From: Episyrphus balteatus
Lineage: Eukaryota > Arthropoda > Insecta > Diptera > Syrphidae
Length of the DNA stretch: 64,000 bases
Direction: 5' to 3'
Assembly: GCF_945859705.1 (NCBI RefSeq)
Contig: NC_079135.1
Coordinates: 28,135,679 to 28,199,678, forward strand
Shown: piece after piece, positions 48,269 to 60,962 of the stretch
Layout of the letters: every line of letters starts with the position of its first letter
Position numbering within the stretch: the stretch's first letter is position 1
The notes under the pieces: model-generated
Told to the model about the DNA's origin: nothing
Seen by the model: only the letters and a program-made list of their open reading frames with translations
Databases searched by the model: none
Made by a program: the position numbers and the translations under genes

Positions 48269-48930
48269 GGTGACCATATTTCTAGGGGCAAAACCCGGGA
48301 CAGATAAAAAATTTATTGGATTGTTTTGAAAAACATTGTTTTTTTTTAAAAAAAGTAGGTAAATAAAATGAGTTTTCATAATTTTTCCTAATTTTGATAT
48401 CAAGATTTCTTAAACTATTTTATGGGAACATTTTCGTTAAAATCATTACGAGGAAGTCAGAAATCAAGAAATCGGTTTTATAACACATAGGTAAACTGTT
48501 AATAAGTTCTAAAAAAAAATATTTTTTTAATCAAAATAATATTATGTAATATTTACTTCAACATTTTGTATGTCCTTAAAACTTTTGAAATTCAGCTGAA
48601 TTTTTTCTTCTTTCATATTTATGTTGTTTCTTATTCGAAAAAAGTTTTTCTGGTGTAACTTTTCAACCTGACAAACACAAGCTAGAACTAAATAAAATAA
48701 TTGACGAAAAGATTTTAAAAAAACTAATGGTTTATTCGAAAAATTAGTAAAACCACTGTTTTCTTGTTTTCCATACAAAGTATTTAGAATATTGAATACA
48801 AAAATCAGCAAATGTGGAAATACGGGAAAGTTACGGGACAAATTATAAAATACGGGACACTTATACGTCCCGGGTTTCTTAAATAAAAACCCAAGACAAG
48901 CTATAGAAATACGGGACTGTCCCGGGTAAA
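48269..48930. repeat. GTCCCG-motif repeat, possible inverted-end element
   Basis: The left edge carries GGTGACCATATTTC and AAAACCCGGGACAG. The right half has several ACGGGACA words and ends near CTGTCCCGGGTAAAA, the inverse of the left phrase. The minus frame of 131 codons at 48542-48937 follows these repeats and shows no known domain, so it is not called as a gene. Family not assigned; it could be a non-autonomous DNA transposon. Confidence 0.45.
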
Positions 48931-48945
48931 AAATCATGCATTTTA

Positions 48946-51827
48946 TTTATTAAGAGCCCTGATCTTTCGTCATATCTGGTAGCTGTGAATTTAAGCCGTT
49001 TTTTTCATAATGTTTTTCAAATGAATTGCTCAAGTTTTTATCGGGTCAACAAGAAAAAAAATCGAAGAAACCTTAATTTTTTTGTTGTTGAATTAGTTGT
49101 AGGACTTTTTTTTTAAATTACATACGTAAATACCTTCTTTAATTCAGGTAAATTTTCTGCAATTAAAACACTCTTCTTCTCAAAAATCTCTACATACATA
49201 GATTGACTGAGCTCTATTTTTAAAAACTACGATGTCTTATATATCTTTTTTAATTTAACATATTTTCTGTACTATTTAAAAACTTATGTAAGATATAAGT
49301 AAAGTTGTTTAACTGTTCCCTGGAAAAACTGGCTTATTTTATGAATTTCCAATTATAATACATGTTGTAAAATTTTAATGAAAAGAAAAAATTGATTTTG
49401 TTAACAACAAAAGTAAACAAGTTTCATTAAAACTGCCCACAGTAAAAATATTCACATATACAAAACTCTCATTCATTTATTCTGTCCCATTCGAGTGGAA
49501 TTGATGATGATAAATTTCCAATTTAATTCAGCAACGTATACTAACCATGTCTGTGCTCTTAAATCTATTGCACAACTCAATATCAACCTCTTACATCCCC
49601 TTTCATTTATCACAGCACAAACTAGGCGGCCGGCATCGAACAATAGGTGTCGACGAAACAAACTTAACCACTCGAGTTAGCTTTTGTGCGACATGCCAAA
49701 CACACAGTTATGTGCTTATACCACATATTCTTCGCTTTGTATCTCTCCCAGTTACATGATTTTTATTTTCATCATTTTTTTCATGTTTTTGTTTTATTAT
49801 TTTTATCACAGAATTCATCTCTCCTGCCCCCAGAAATATAATATAATAATCCAAACACATTGTAAGCTGGACAACAGTTGTTGAATCCAAAAAAAAAATC
49901 CGTTGCCATTGGGATGTATCTGCTTGTCACAGGGAATATGTGTGTTGTAATCTATGCTCAGACACCCTAAATGTATCGCCCGCCGCCGCTATACCTGGAT
50001 GTGGGGAGTATATCATCCCTCTACTGCCTCGAACCTCGAATGTTAGATGGAAGTCAATTTAAGTCAACTTCAGCTCTATGTCACACTCAATGTCGGACAC
50101 AGTTCCGAACACAAGTATCAAGTGTATACGAACGAACCATCATCCATCGAGGAGGTGACGAGGGGATGCTGCAATGGCAGCAGTACAAATAATTGGTCCA
50201 GCCTCCTCTCGCGATGATGATAGGAAGCTGCCAGACACTGCCACAGAAATATTTTTCCCCGAATACTGCGGCTAAGATAAAACAGACGCAAAAAAATGTA
50301 GACCCAAGTTTAAACAAAAAAAAAAAAGGAAGAAAAAAAAAACCAAAAAAGAAATCCCAGACAGGTGGCAGTAGTGGCGATTGGTGGACAAGAGGACACA
50401 CAGGGCAATAAAACTGTCGGCGACCATTTTATCTGTGGGAATGCCGGCCGGTCCAGTTCCAGTTCCAGTCAAATACCTGTGTGTTGAAGTATACTTAACT
50501 TTTTGCAACGACTTTTTGTTGTAGTTGAAAATTATTCGATGACTTTTTTGCCTTGAAAAATACAGCTTACAACAGATGGTTAGGTGCACCAAAAAAGGTG
50601 CTTTGCAAAGTAATATGAGTCTTCAATCCTTTTTTTAGGACCAGAATTTATACGCTAACAGAAAGCTTGTATCCTGGAGCTTTCTTCTTTCACAGAGACG
50701 CAATCTCGAAATATGAGAAACACAAGAACGCCCACAATTTTTTTGTTCGCCTTATTTTTTTTTTTCTCATTTCTTTCCTTCTTCTCTGCTTTTAATCTAA
50801 AACAATGTAATGTAGGTCACATTCAGTAAAAATCCAACTTACCCCACTGTTGGAACGATACGATGTAGAATGATGAAGAGTGCGGTTAAAGAGGCAAAAA
50901 AGTGTGTAGGAAGCGCAAAGATGAGTGTATCTGTCACATGGTGAGGGTTAGGTTAAAAAACATATGTCATACGTATAATATTTCTTTTTTTTTTTGTCAT
51001 CGTCGCATCCTCACTGTAGATATATGTACCGTTTTTTTTTTTTTCCTCAATTTATTAGCCCCGAGTTAGAATGTGGTCTAAATTTTTATATTCTACACAC
51101 AACAACAACAAAAAATAAAACATGGAAAAGAAAAAAAAAAAACCTCATTATTCCCACAATGGTTTTTTTTTGTTGCAAAATATGGGCGTTTATAGAATGG
51201 TGAATATTTGGAGAATATGCTCAGCATATAATAACCTCAGGGATTTTATGGTGGGCTTAGTTTTTTTTTGCTTTTTTTTGTTTGCCAATCAATAGCTGAC
51301 GCAAAAGTTTTAATCCCCAAGCGAATGTGTTTTAATGCTTGAGTAAGGATATGGATACCATTTTTTTTTTTTTGATATTTTAAAATGAGAATTTTATTTA
51401 TTCGTAAAAATAGAAATATTTACTTTTATCCTATTAAATTCACTCAAGTGAATGATAAGCTCAATAGAATTTTAAAGCTAAGAAGATCTTTTAAGATTGA
51501 TTAGATAGACAGACATTTATTTATTGGGTCATAAATAATCTTCTAGTATTAGCGTAGCAGGATGAATATTTTTTTACTAGGTAGTTATTATCAGAAAAAA
51601 TGTTCTACCTGACTTAATTTTAGTGAAACGATCACGTAACCATCAGCTTAAAAATGAATCAAGTAAGAAGTTTTACTTTGACGTTTAGAAATACATAATT
51701 TTGATCTGCACTTTTTTCTGACATTTCCATATCACCTCTAGATTCTACTTTGTTTTGAAGTGTTAGGATGATTTTGGAATTTTGTTTTGCTTTTGTGGGT
51801 AGATTTATCACTGAACAAGGAAAGACT
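48946..51827. other. gene-free stretch with a mixed-composition patch
   Basis: No gene is supported. Between about 49960 and 50470 composition becomes even and CpG appears, with short overlapping frames on both strands. A possible regulatory or decayed exon-like patch cannot be excluded. T runs lie near 51030 and 51360. Confidence 0.4.
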
Positions 51828-52291
51828 TGAATACGGCTAAAATTGGATAAAAAATTATGGACTTTCAAAATCTACTGTTTTTGGTCTTTTTGAACTATTT
51901 TTCTTCAATACATTTTAGAAGTTGTTATTAGGAGTTTTGTATTTTTTTTATTTTTATCAATTTATACCTCTATTTTCTAAAAAATAGTCGCATATTATAT
52001 CGTTTATCATAGATCCCGAAACTAATTTTTTTTAACATAAAATGTTTCAAATGAAAAAGAAAAATAGATTTACTACATATTTGTTTTAATGTTTAATATT
52101 TTCTAAGTTTGAAAAAATTTCTTGCATTTAGTAGTTTTATGGTTTAAATTAATGATGAAGTAATTTGAAATAAAAAAATGCATACTGCTAAACACCATTT
52201 TTTAAAATATGTGTTAAAGAAAAATGGTTCAAAAAGACCAGAAACAGTAGATTTTGAAAGTCCATATTTTATTCAATTTTAGCCGTATTCA
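51828..52291. mobile_element. 464-bp MITE with about 90-bp terminal inverted repeats
   Basis: The left end, TTGAATACGGCTAAAATTG, continues through ACTTTCAAAATCTACTGTTT and GGTCTTTTTGAAC to about 51918. The right end, from about 52200 to 52291, is the reverse complement with a few mismatches and a 4-base length difference. The interior is AT-rich and codes for nothing. No clear target duplication is visible, so the outer boundaries may be off by a few bases and the superfamily is open. Confidence 0.75.
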
Positions 52292-53572
52292 ATTTTTGTG
52301 ACCATTATGTGGAAAGATAAAGTATCTTCTTTACTTCTTTACATGTTCAACATCTATAAATGCTCAAAGGATAAAAATAGACCATTTAGTAAAAACATCA
52401 AAAATTTCGTTTTGTGAATAGTTTTTCTTAAGTTTTTTAATATATTTTAATTTTAAATTTTCTTAAAATAATACATGTCGATAAGAAATTTAATTATCTA
52501 CAAAATATTGCTTAATAAAAATTTCCAAATTCGCCTTGCTTTCAAGTTATAGACAAAAGCTCAAAAAGTAACAGAAAAAGTAGGAAATTTTGATCGTTAC
52601 AAAAATGGTCATATCTTTATAATTTATCCAAAGATTTTAAAGAAAATTTTGTTTTTATCTTTGCCAAAAATGAAAAATTTTAAACTATGAGGATTTGAAA
52701 GATTTTTTTCTTTCAGTAATAAAGTTTTTTTTACAAAAATTTCCTTTAAAAAATCCATTGAACTTAAACATCTGGAATGACCCAGAAAAGTTGTTCCTAG
52801 TTTTTCTTGCTTATTTACTCAGCTTTCAGACGCCGGCTTTTCTGTTCAGATTAGTATGTTGGGAAAAACAACTACAAAAAACTTTAAAAAATCATATCTC
52901 GAAAATCTATCCATAAACATTTGTTTAGATAAGATTTTCGAGTTTTCAGGGCTCAAATCTTTATGAAAAGTATAACAGCAATTGGTGACAAAAAATTTTT
53001 TTTGGGTAGAATTTGAAAGGGAAAGAGAAAAATCATTGTACCTACAAGTATTCCACCTGTGACGATGGATTATAATCAAATAGTATGAGCTCAATTAAAA
53101 TATTCCACTGAGATATAAAATCACAGAAAAACTTCAGACTAGTTTAAATAGTTAAATTGTCAAAAGTATAACTCTTTGAAGTCTTGTGCTTTAAAAAACC
53201 TTAACTGACTCAAAGATCGAATATATACTTTGACAGCTGTTCGTTAAATCCTTCTGGCTTTGCGCTTGTTTCCCCCTAAGAAAAAACCATCTGCTTATTT
53301 GTTCAACTAAATATATTGCTCCCCTTAAATCGCAGACCGAATAAATTGACTTGTATCAAAAAAATTGCAAAAAAAAAAAAAACAACTTCTAGACTTTGAA
53401 GAACAGTTAAGGAAAAGTTCAAACAAGAAGATTAAAAGGGGAGTGAAGTTGCTAAAAAAAAATCATCGTTCAATGGACAGATGAAGTTAGTAAAAAAATA
53501 AAAATAAAAAAAAAAACTTCAAACACTCGATCCCCAAAAACGACAGGTGAGCTGCATATTTACTTACTTCGT
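52292..53572. other. gene-free stretch
   Basis: AT-rich sequence with no supported feature. Confidence 0.5.
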
Positions 53573-54840
53573 TTGCTGGCTTCAATTGCGATACCAATCA
53601 ATGGAGCTCACTCCCTGTGTATACCTTATACCGAGAATATAAACCCCTCGATTGCAATCCTATATAGCGCCGCGTCGCCGCCGCCACCGGCCGTTATATC
53701 AATCAAAAAAGGTTTAAGGCACCGTAGCGTCGCTTCCGAGGCGATGGTTCAAAAGAAAATTTCATTCAATTTTATTTGCCCCAATTCGCGGTACGGCGCG
53801 ACAGAGGGTTCAGAGGATAAATGGAATAACGAAGAGCCAAAATAGGATTGTAAACAAAATCGTATCCAAAAGCAATCACTATTCCAAGGGAGTGTGATAG
53901 CGATAGTGAAATGTCTAAATTTTCTCGCACTTCTAAAGGACACACACCCAAACCCATATAGTCCTTTCGATTGAGTTTTGTTTACCTCTCAACTAAGCAT
54001 GTAACTGAAGGCTTAACGTCGCCTCCGAATGGGGCACTTGGTAATCCTTCGTTGCCATTTCATTAGATGCATGAAATGTAATTTCAGATAGAATCGAGGA
54101 CACATGGCGTTCGAGATAGATATGGAGATACAATATACCCACACACACACAAACACTGTACACATCCTATTCCGTCCGTCCGTTTTGGTTCCGTTTCATT
54201 CGTTATATAGTGTCGTGTCTCTGTCGTGGGCACGTCGGACGTGTGGAACGAAAACAAACAAAAAAGAGAAAAAATCCCAAAAAATTGGTATCAGCATGGA
54301 ACGTTTTTCGTGCGGTGGCACACAGGAACACACACAAAAATATATATGTACGAGTGTAATATAAATTTTCATGGTAATTTTCGGTGGCGCAGGCACACAA
54401 TAACTCACGAACGATGTAGGTTTTTGGGGGTGACTTTCTCTATCTCGTTGCTGCCAGTCTCTCGCTCTCTGCGGCCACCATCTACCACCCCCACCATATC
54501 ATCGTCGTCGTAAGGTTTTTGGGTTCAGCAGATTCAGAGTTAGTTTTGGTTGATGTTTTTTTTTTGGAAATGAGGGAAGGGATGTTTCCGGGACGGAGCG
54601 GGGGTGGCAGGCGGTGACGTGATGCTGATACCTATACGGTGGCAGAAACTTATTGCGATAAGCAAAAGCTGTGTGCCTGTGATGTAAAGTCGTATTTGTT
54701 GCAAAAGCAGATTTTCACGACAGAATCCTATTAGAGCGATAAATGACAGTGGCGATGGCAGAGTTTATACTATATAACTGCTGTGGCTTGACTTGAAGGT
54801 AGGAAGATATATTCGATATTTCGTTTTTTTTCCTGGGGAG
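53573..54840. other. GC-richer, CpG-bearing patch, possible regulatory or 5' gene region
   Basis: GCGCCGCGTCGCCGCCGCC at about 53668-53686, CGCGGTACGGCGCGACAG near 53786 and TCCGTCCGTCCG near 54173 stand out from the AT-rich surroundings. A 90-codon plus frame at 53573-53845 spans the first GC block, but has no domain I recognise and no supporting splice or promoter structure. The patch could be a promoter, an untranslated exon or an enhancer. Confidence 0.2.
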
Positions 54841-56252
54841 ATTTTTATTTTATTTTTTTTTAGATGTAACGTTATGTGAAGTGTAATTTTGTCATAAATT
54901 CGTTCCTGTAAAATAATGACATATTTATATCATTCCAAGTCAAAAATGATATAACACTTAGTTTAAAAGATTACGTAAAGGTTTTTCCTGGGGGTAACAA
55001 CTACATAGATACACACATAAGAAGAACTCAGAAGGTATTGTAAACAAAAAAAAAAATCGTTTTAGGCTGCTCAAAGTAGGGTTCTTTAGAAATATAGAAA
55101 CTTCTCTCGATAAATTATAAACGGTGGGAATATATTTGTCACTAGAACCAATTTATCTGAGAAATTTTCTAAGATCTAGGGTCTACTTTTACTATTTTAA
55201 AACGGCAAACAGCTTTTATTCAATATTTTAGTCTTTTGTTGGACAATTTTTCCTCCCGCCTAAAAGAGAGTTTTTTTTTTCTTGTATCAACTTAACCAAC
55301 ATTCTAGCTTTTTGTAGCGTTTTAAGCAAATCACCCTGTATATTATATTAATAGCTTAAATCAAAATAGAAATCGAAGGAGAATTGTTGATTAAGTCTAA
55401 ATATGTAAAAAAAAAGTCACTGTGGTGTATGCGTAACTTTTTTTCTATAGAAAAATCCAACATTTAATATAAATTTTTTTTTATTTCTGACCAATTGTTC
55501 TGCTTGAAAAATGTCATTTTTTTTAAGTTGATTTTGCATAAAAAAAATTATTGATTGAAAAATTATGGGTCGCAGAAACCATAATCATTGCTAAGATAAA
55601 AAAATTAAAAGAATAATTTTAGATGGCAAAACTTATGACAAAGTTAGGCTTTTAGTTAGCTGTACCAATAAAATGATATGCACAGCAATTGAGTAATTTA
55701 AAGAGGTTACCTTGAAATGAAATATATAATTGTTTTATTAAAACAATCCTAATATACCTCTGGGTTATGAAAGAAGAAACATTTTTAAAGCACCACATAC
55801 AAAAAAAATGTTCATATGGAAGATCAAATGTCCAGAATTTTCTATCATTCGATCCATGCAAAAATAATGTGCGAAAAATTGTAGCATTATTTTTTATCCA
55901 GTATTTTATTTTAAACATTTTGGATTTTTTTTTCGCACAAACATCAGATATCACCTAAACGTGTCAAACTAAACTAACCCTGCATAGCTAATCAAAGGAC
56001 AAGTCATAATGGACAGTTTTTCAAAGGACAATTAGACACAGCGAACTTTTTATCAAGAGAAAGAAATTAAAATACCTATAAAAAAAAAAAAAAAACAAAA
56101 AAAAAAAAAAAAACAACTTAAAAAAAATGGCTTTCCAAGAGCCTAAATTGTGATGTAAATGAAAAGTTATTGCCAAGTACATATAATGTGGATAAAAAAT
56201 TTCTTGAAAACAAACTGTTTGAAATTTCGGTTCAATTTTTAATTAATACATT
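54841..56252. other. gene-free stretch left of the foldback element
   Basis: AT-rich. It holds a reverse-strand copy of the CGCATACACCACAGTG motif at 55416-55437 and a pair of A runs at 56080-56113. The last nine bases, TAATACATT (56244-56252), are the left target-site duplication of the large element. Confidence 0.6.
56244..56252 (+). other. left 9-bp target-site duplication
   Basis: TAATACATT immediately before the left terminus, identical to 61890-61898. Confidence 0.85.
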
Positions 56253-57180
56253 GGCTCCGTGAAGCCAGAACTGCGACCTCAAAATTTTTGAACCAAATTT
56301 GTCTAATTCGTTTGTCCACCGTTTGTCCATGTTTGTCCACCCAAAATTTTCGTTTGTCCACCCTTCAAAAAAATTTTAGAGCAAATTCTTTTTTTTTATA
56401 GGAAGTCTGAAAAATGAAAAATCGTCTAAAACGCTCAAATTTTGAGATAGGCGTGTAAAACCAACTGCAATCGTTTGTCCACCTCGAGTTCTATATACAT
56501 ACCAAATATTATCGTTTTTCCACCCCCCGTTTAGGAGCAATTTAAAAAACAAATTTTGCACTGAAAAATTAAAACTCCCCTAAAATCCCCAAAAATCAAT
56601 TTTCATCAAAAATTCAAACTGCTGTCGTTTGTCCACCTTGAGTTCTTTACGTATACCAAAAATCATCGTTTGTCCACCCTCTGTTTAGGAGATATTCCAA
56701 AAAGAATTTTTTTATAGCAACTTAAAAAAAAGTACGCATACACCACAGTGTACCTCTACTGAAAATTAAAAAGTCCTTAAAAATTATTATTTTTCAAAAA
56801 TTCAAACGGCAATCGTTTGTCCACCTCGAGAAATGTATACAAACAAAAAATCATCGTTTGTCCACCCTACGTTTAGGAGATATTCAAAAAACAAAATTTG
56901 TACTGAAAAATTCAAAGTCCCAAAAAATCTCCAAAAATTGACTTTTTTCAAAATTTCAAATTTTTGTCGTTTGTCCACCTCGAGTTCTACACGTATGCCA
57001 AAAATCGTCGTTTGTCCACCCTACGTTTAAAAGATATTCAAAAAACAAATTTTGTACTGAAAATTTCAAAGTCCCAAAAAATCTCCAAAAATTGACTTTT
57101 TTCAAAATTTCAAATTTCTGTCGTTTGTCCACCTCGAGTTCTACACGTATGCCAAAAATCGTCGTTTGTCCACCCTACGT
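56253..57180 (+). repeat. left inverted arm of the foldback element
   Basis: The reverse complement of this arm is 60963-61889. Equal coordinates from the outer ends correspond to within a few bases, and the 65-residue translation at 56833-57030 is identical to that on the opposite strand at 61110-61307. The first 200 or so bases are arm-specific with several GTTTGTCCACC words. From about 56485 the arm is built of the satellite unit in diverged form, with spacings of 154 and about 188 bases. Confidence 0.85.
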
Positions 57181-60100
57181 TTAAAAGATATTCAAAAAAC
57201 AAATTTTGTACTGAAAATTTCAAAGTCCCATAAAATCTCCAAAATTTGACTTTTTTCAAAATTTCAAATTTCTGTCGTTTGTCCACCTCGAGTTCTACAC
57301 GTATGCCAAAAATCGTCGTTTGTCCACCCTACGTTTAAAAGATATTCAAAAAACAAATTTTGTACTGAAAATTTCAAAGTCCCATAAAATCTCCAAAATT
57401 TGACTTTTTTCAAAATTTTAAAATTCTGTCGTTTGTCCACCTCGAGTTCTACACGTGTACCAAAAATCGTCATTTGTCCACCCTACGTTTAAAAGATATT
57501 CAAAAAACAAATTTTGTACTAAAAATTTCAAAGTCCCAAAAAATCTCCAAAAATTGACTTTTTTCAAAATTTCAAATTTCTGTCGTTTGTCCACCTCGAG
57601 TTCTACACGTATGCCAAAAATCGTCGTTTGTCCACCCTAAGTTTAAAAGATATTCAAAAAACAAATTTTGTACTGAAAATTTCAAAGTCCCATAAAATCT
57701 CCAAAATTTGACTTTTTTCAAAATTTTAAAATTCTGTCGTTTGTCCACCTCGAGTTCTACACGTATGCCAAAAATCGTCATTTGTGCACCCTACGTTTAA
57801 AAGATATTCAAAAAACAAATTTTGTACTGAAAATTTCAAAGTCCCAAAAAATCTCCAAAAATTGACTTTTTTCAAAATTTCAAATTTCTGTCGTTTGTCC
57901 ACCTCGAGTTCTACACGTATGCCAAAAATCGTCGTTTGTCCACCCTACGTTTAAAAGATATTCAAAAAACAAATTTTGTACTGAAAATTTCAAAGTCCCA
58001 TAAAATCTCCAAAAATTTACTTTTTTCAAAATTTCAAATTTCTGTCGTTTGTCCACCACGAGTTCTACACGTATGCCAAAAATCGTCGTTTGTTCACCCT
58101 ACGTTTAAAAGATATTCAAAAAACAAATTTTGTACTGAGAAATCGAAAAAAAATATTACGCATACACCAGAGTGAAAATTTCAAAATCCTCAAAAATTAC
58201 TTTTTTTCAAAAATTCAAACGGCAATCGTTTGTCTACCTCGAGAAATCGATACAAACAAAAAATCGTCGTTTGTCCACCCTACGTTTAGGAGATATTCAA
58301 AAAACAAATTTTGTACTGAAAATTTCAAAGTCCCAAAAAATCTCCAAAAATTGACTTTTTTCAAAATTTCAAATTTCTGTCGTTTGTCCACCTCGAGTTC
58401 TACACGTATGCCAAAAATCGTCGTTTGTCCACCCTACGTTTAAAAGATATTCAAAAAACAAATTTTGTACTGAAAATTTCAAAGTCCCATAAAATCTCCA
58501 AAAATTTACTTTTTTCAAAATTTCAAATTTCTGTCGTTTGTCCACCACGAGTTCTACACGTATGCCAAAAATCGTCGTTTGTCCACCCTACGTTTAAAAG
58601 AGATTCAAAAAACAAAATTTGTACTGAGAAATCGAAAAAAAATATTACGCATACACCAGAGTGAAAATTTCAAAATCCTCAAAAATTACTTTTTTTCAAA
58701 AATTCAAACGGCAATCGTTTGTCTACCTCGAGAAATCGATACAAACAAAAAATCGTCGTTTGTCCACCCTACGTTTAGGAGATATTCAAAAAACAAATTT
58801 TGTACTGAAAATTTCAAAGTCCCAAAAAATCTCCAAAAATTGACTTTTTTCAAAATTTCAAATTTCTGTCGTTTGTCCACCTCGAGTTCTACACGTATGC
58901 CAAAAATCGTCGTTTGTCCACCCTACGTTTAAAAGATATTCAAAAAACAAATTTTGTACTGAAAATTTCAAAGTCCCATAAAATCTCCAAAATTTGACTT
59001 TTTTCAAAATTTTAAAATTCTGTCGTTTGTCCACCTCGAGTTCTACACGTGTACCAAAAATCGTCATTTGTCCACCCTACGTTTAAAAGATATTCAAAAA
59101 ACAAATTTTGTACTGAAAATTTCAAAGTCCCAAAAAATCTCCAAAAATTGACTTTTTTCAAAATTTCAAATTTCTGTCGTTTGTCCACCTCGAGTTCTAC
59201 ACGTATGCCAAAAATCGTCGTTTGTCCACCCTACGTTTAAAAGATATTCAAAAAACAAATTTTGTACTGAGAAATCGAAAAAAAATATTACGCATACACC
59301 AGAGTGAAAATTTCAAAATCCTCAAAAATTACTTTTTTTCAAAAATTCAAACGGCAATCGTTTGTCCACCTCGAGAAATGTATACAAACAAAAAATCATC
59401 GTTTGTCCACCCTACGTTTAGGAGATATTCAAAAAACAAAATTTGTACTGAAAAATTCAAAGTCCCAAAAAATCTCCAAAAATTGACTTTTTTCAAAATT
59501 TCAAATTTCTGTCGTTTGTCCACCTCGAGTTCTACACGTATGCCAAAAATCGTCGTTTGTCCACCCTACGTTTAAAAGATATTCAAAAAACAAATTTTGT
59601 ACTGAAAATTTCAAAGTCCCATAAAATCTCCAAAATTTGACTTTTTTCAAAATTCAAAAATTCTGTCGTTTGTCCACCTCGAGTTCTACACGTATGCCAA
59701 AAATCGTCGTTTGTCCACCCTACGTTTAAAAGATATTCAAAAAACAAATTTTGTACTGAAAATTTCAAAGTCCCATAAAATCTCCAAAATTTGACTTTTT
59801 TCAAAATTTCAAATTTCTGTCGTTTGTCCACCTCGAGTTCTACACGTATGCCAAAAATCGTCGTTTGTCCACCCTACGTTTAAAAGATATTCAAAAAACA
59901 AATTTTGTACTGAAAATTTCAAAGTCCCATAAAATCTCCAAAATTTGACTTTTTTCAAAATTCAAAAATTCTGTCGTTTGTCCACCTCGAGTTCTACACG
60001 TATGCCAAAAATCGTCGTTTGTCCACCCTACGTTTAAAAGATATTCAAAAAACAAATTTTGTACTGAAAATTTCAAAGTCCCATAAAATCTCCAAAATTT

Positions 60101-60400
60101 GACTTTTTTCAAAATTCAAAAATTCTGTCGTTTGTCCACCTCGAGTTCTACACGTATGCCAAAAATCGTCGTTTGTCCACCCTACGTTTAAAAGATATTC
60201 AAAAAACAAAATTTGTACTGAAAAATTCAAAGTCCCAAAAAATCTCCAAAAATTGACTTTTTTAAAAATTTCAAATTTCTGTCGTTTGTCCACCTCGAGT
60301 TCTATACGTATACCGAAAATTGTCGTTTGTCCACCTTACTTTCAGAAGATATTTAAAAAAAAACAAAAAATTCAAGGTCCCATAAAATCCCCTAAAAATT
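56981..60400 (+). repeat. 154-bp satellite array with 181-bp variants
   Basis: The CGAG (or ACGAG) landmark in GTTTGTCCACCTCGAG occurs 22 times between 56981 and 60296. The 21 intervals are eighteen of exactly 154 bases and three of 181. The 181-bp variants (58059-58240, 58548-58729, 59191-59372) carry an extra segment with ACGCATACACCAGAGTG and a CGAGAAAT variant landmark. A higher-order period of 489 (181+154+154) is seen twice. Each unit has two GTTTGTCCACC boxes about 40 bases apart. Since 154 is not a multiple of three, the 60-117 codon frames here are repeat translations and not genes. Confidence 0.95.
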
Positions 60401-60630
60401 TTTGTTTCAAAAATGTTACCGCTTATTCTTATTAAAATAACTAAGCACTCTCTCAGTACTAGGTTCACTTTATCTAATTATATGAAAAAAAGTATCCAAA
60501 AATGGTATGAAAAGCCAAATATTTGTTTGACAATTTTTAATTTTGCAGTAAGAAAATTTTTTTTTATTAACTTACTTTTTTTTGAAAATTAAATGATTAG
60601 GTATTTCAAATGTATCCTTTGGGTTGGGGT
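60401..60630. other. non-satellite spacer inside the foldback element
   Basis: After the last, worn unit the sequence becomes unique and AT-rich. No gene or motif is seen. Confidence 0.6.
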
Positions 60631-60800
60631 CGAAATTCTGTATGTTGCAAAATTCTGTATTCAAAATACTGTATGCCAAAATACTGTATGTCAAAATTCT
60701 GTATGTGCAAAATGCTGTAGGAACAAAATTCTGAAAGTCAAAATTCTGTATAGCAAAATTCTGGTTGGTCAAAAGACTGTATTTCAAAATTCTGTAAAAA
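60631..60800 (+). repeat. AAAATTCTGTATGT minisatellite
   Basis: About ten imperfect units of 13-18 bases share the core CAAAATTCTGTAT or CAAAATACTGTAT. They lead directly into the palindrome, whose arms contain the same core. Confidence 0.8.
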
Positions 60801-60900
60801 TTCTGTAAAAAAATATCGTTTTGATAATGTAAAAAAATGCGCGCGCTTTTTTTTACATTATCAAAACGATATTTTTTTACAGAATTTTTACAGAATTTTG
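60785..60900. repeat. 116-bp near-perfect palindrome
   Basis: From CAAAATTCTGTAAAAATTCT at the left to its exact inverse at the right, the two 53-base arms pair fully, apart from the centre, where TGCGCGCGCT separates them. Such a structure can extrude as a cruciform and is often unstable in cloning hosts. Confidence 0.9.
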
Positions 60901-60962
60901 ATATACAGTATTTTGCCGTACAGAATTTTACAAAACAGAATTTTGCATGTCACTATTTAGGG

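Noticed and set aside
48542..48937. 131-codon minus frame
   Set aside because: Lies inside the GTCCCG-motif repeat and follows its repeated words; no transposase motif seen.
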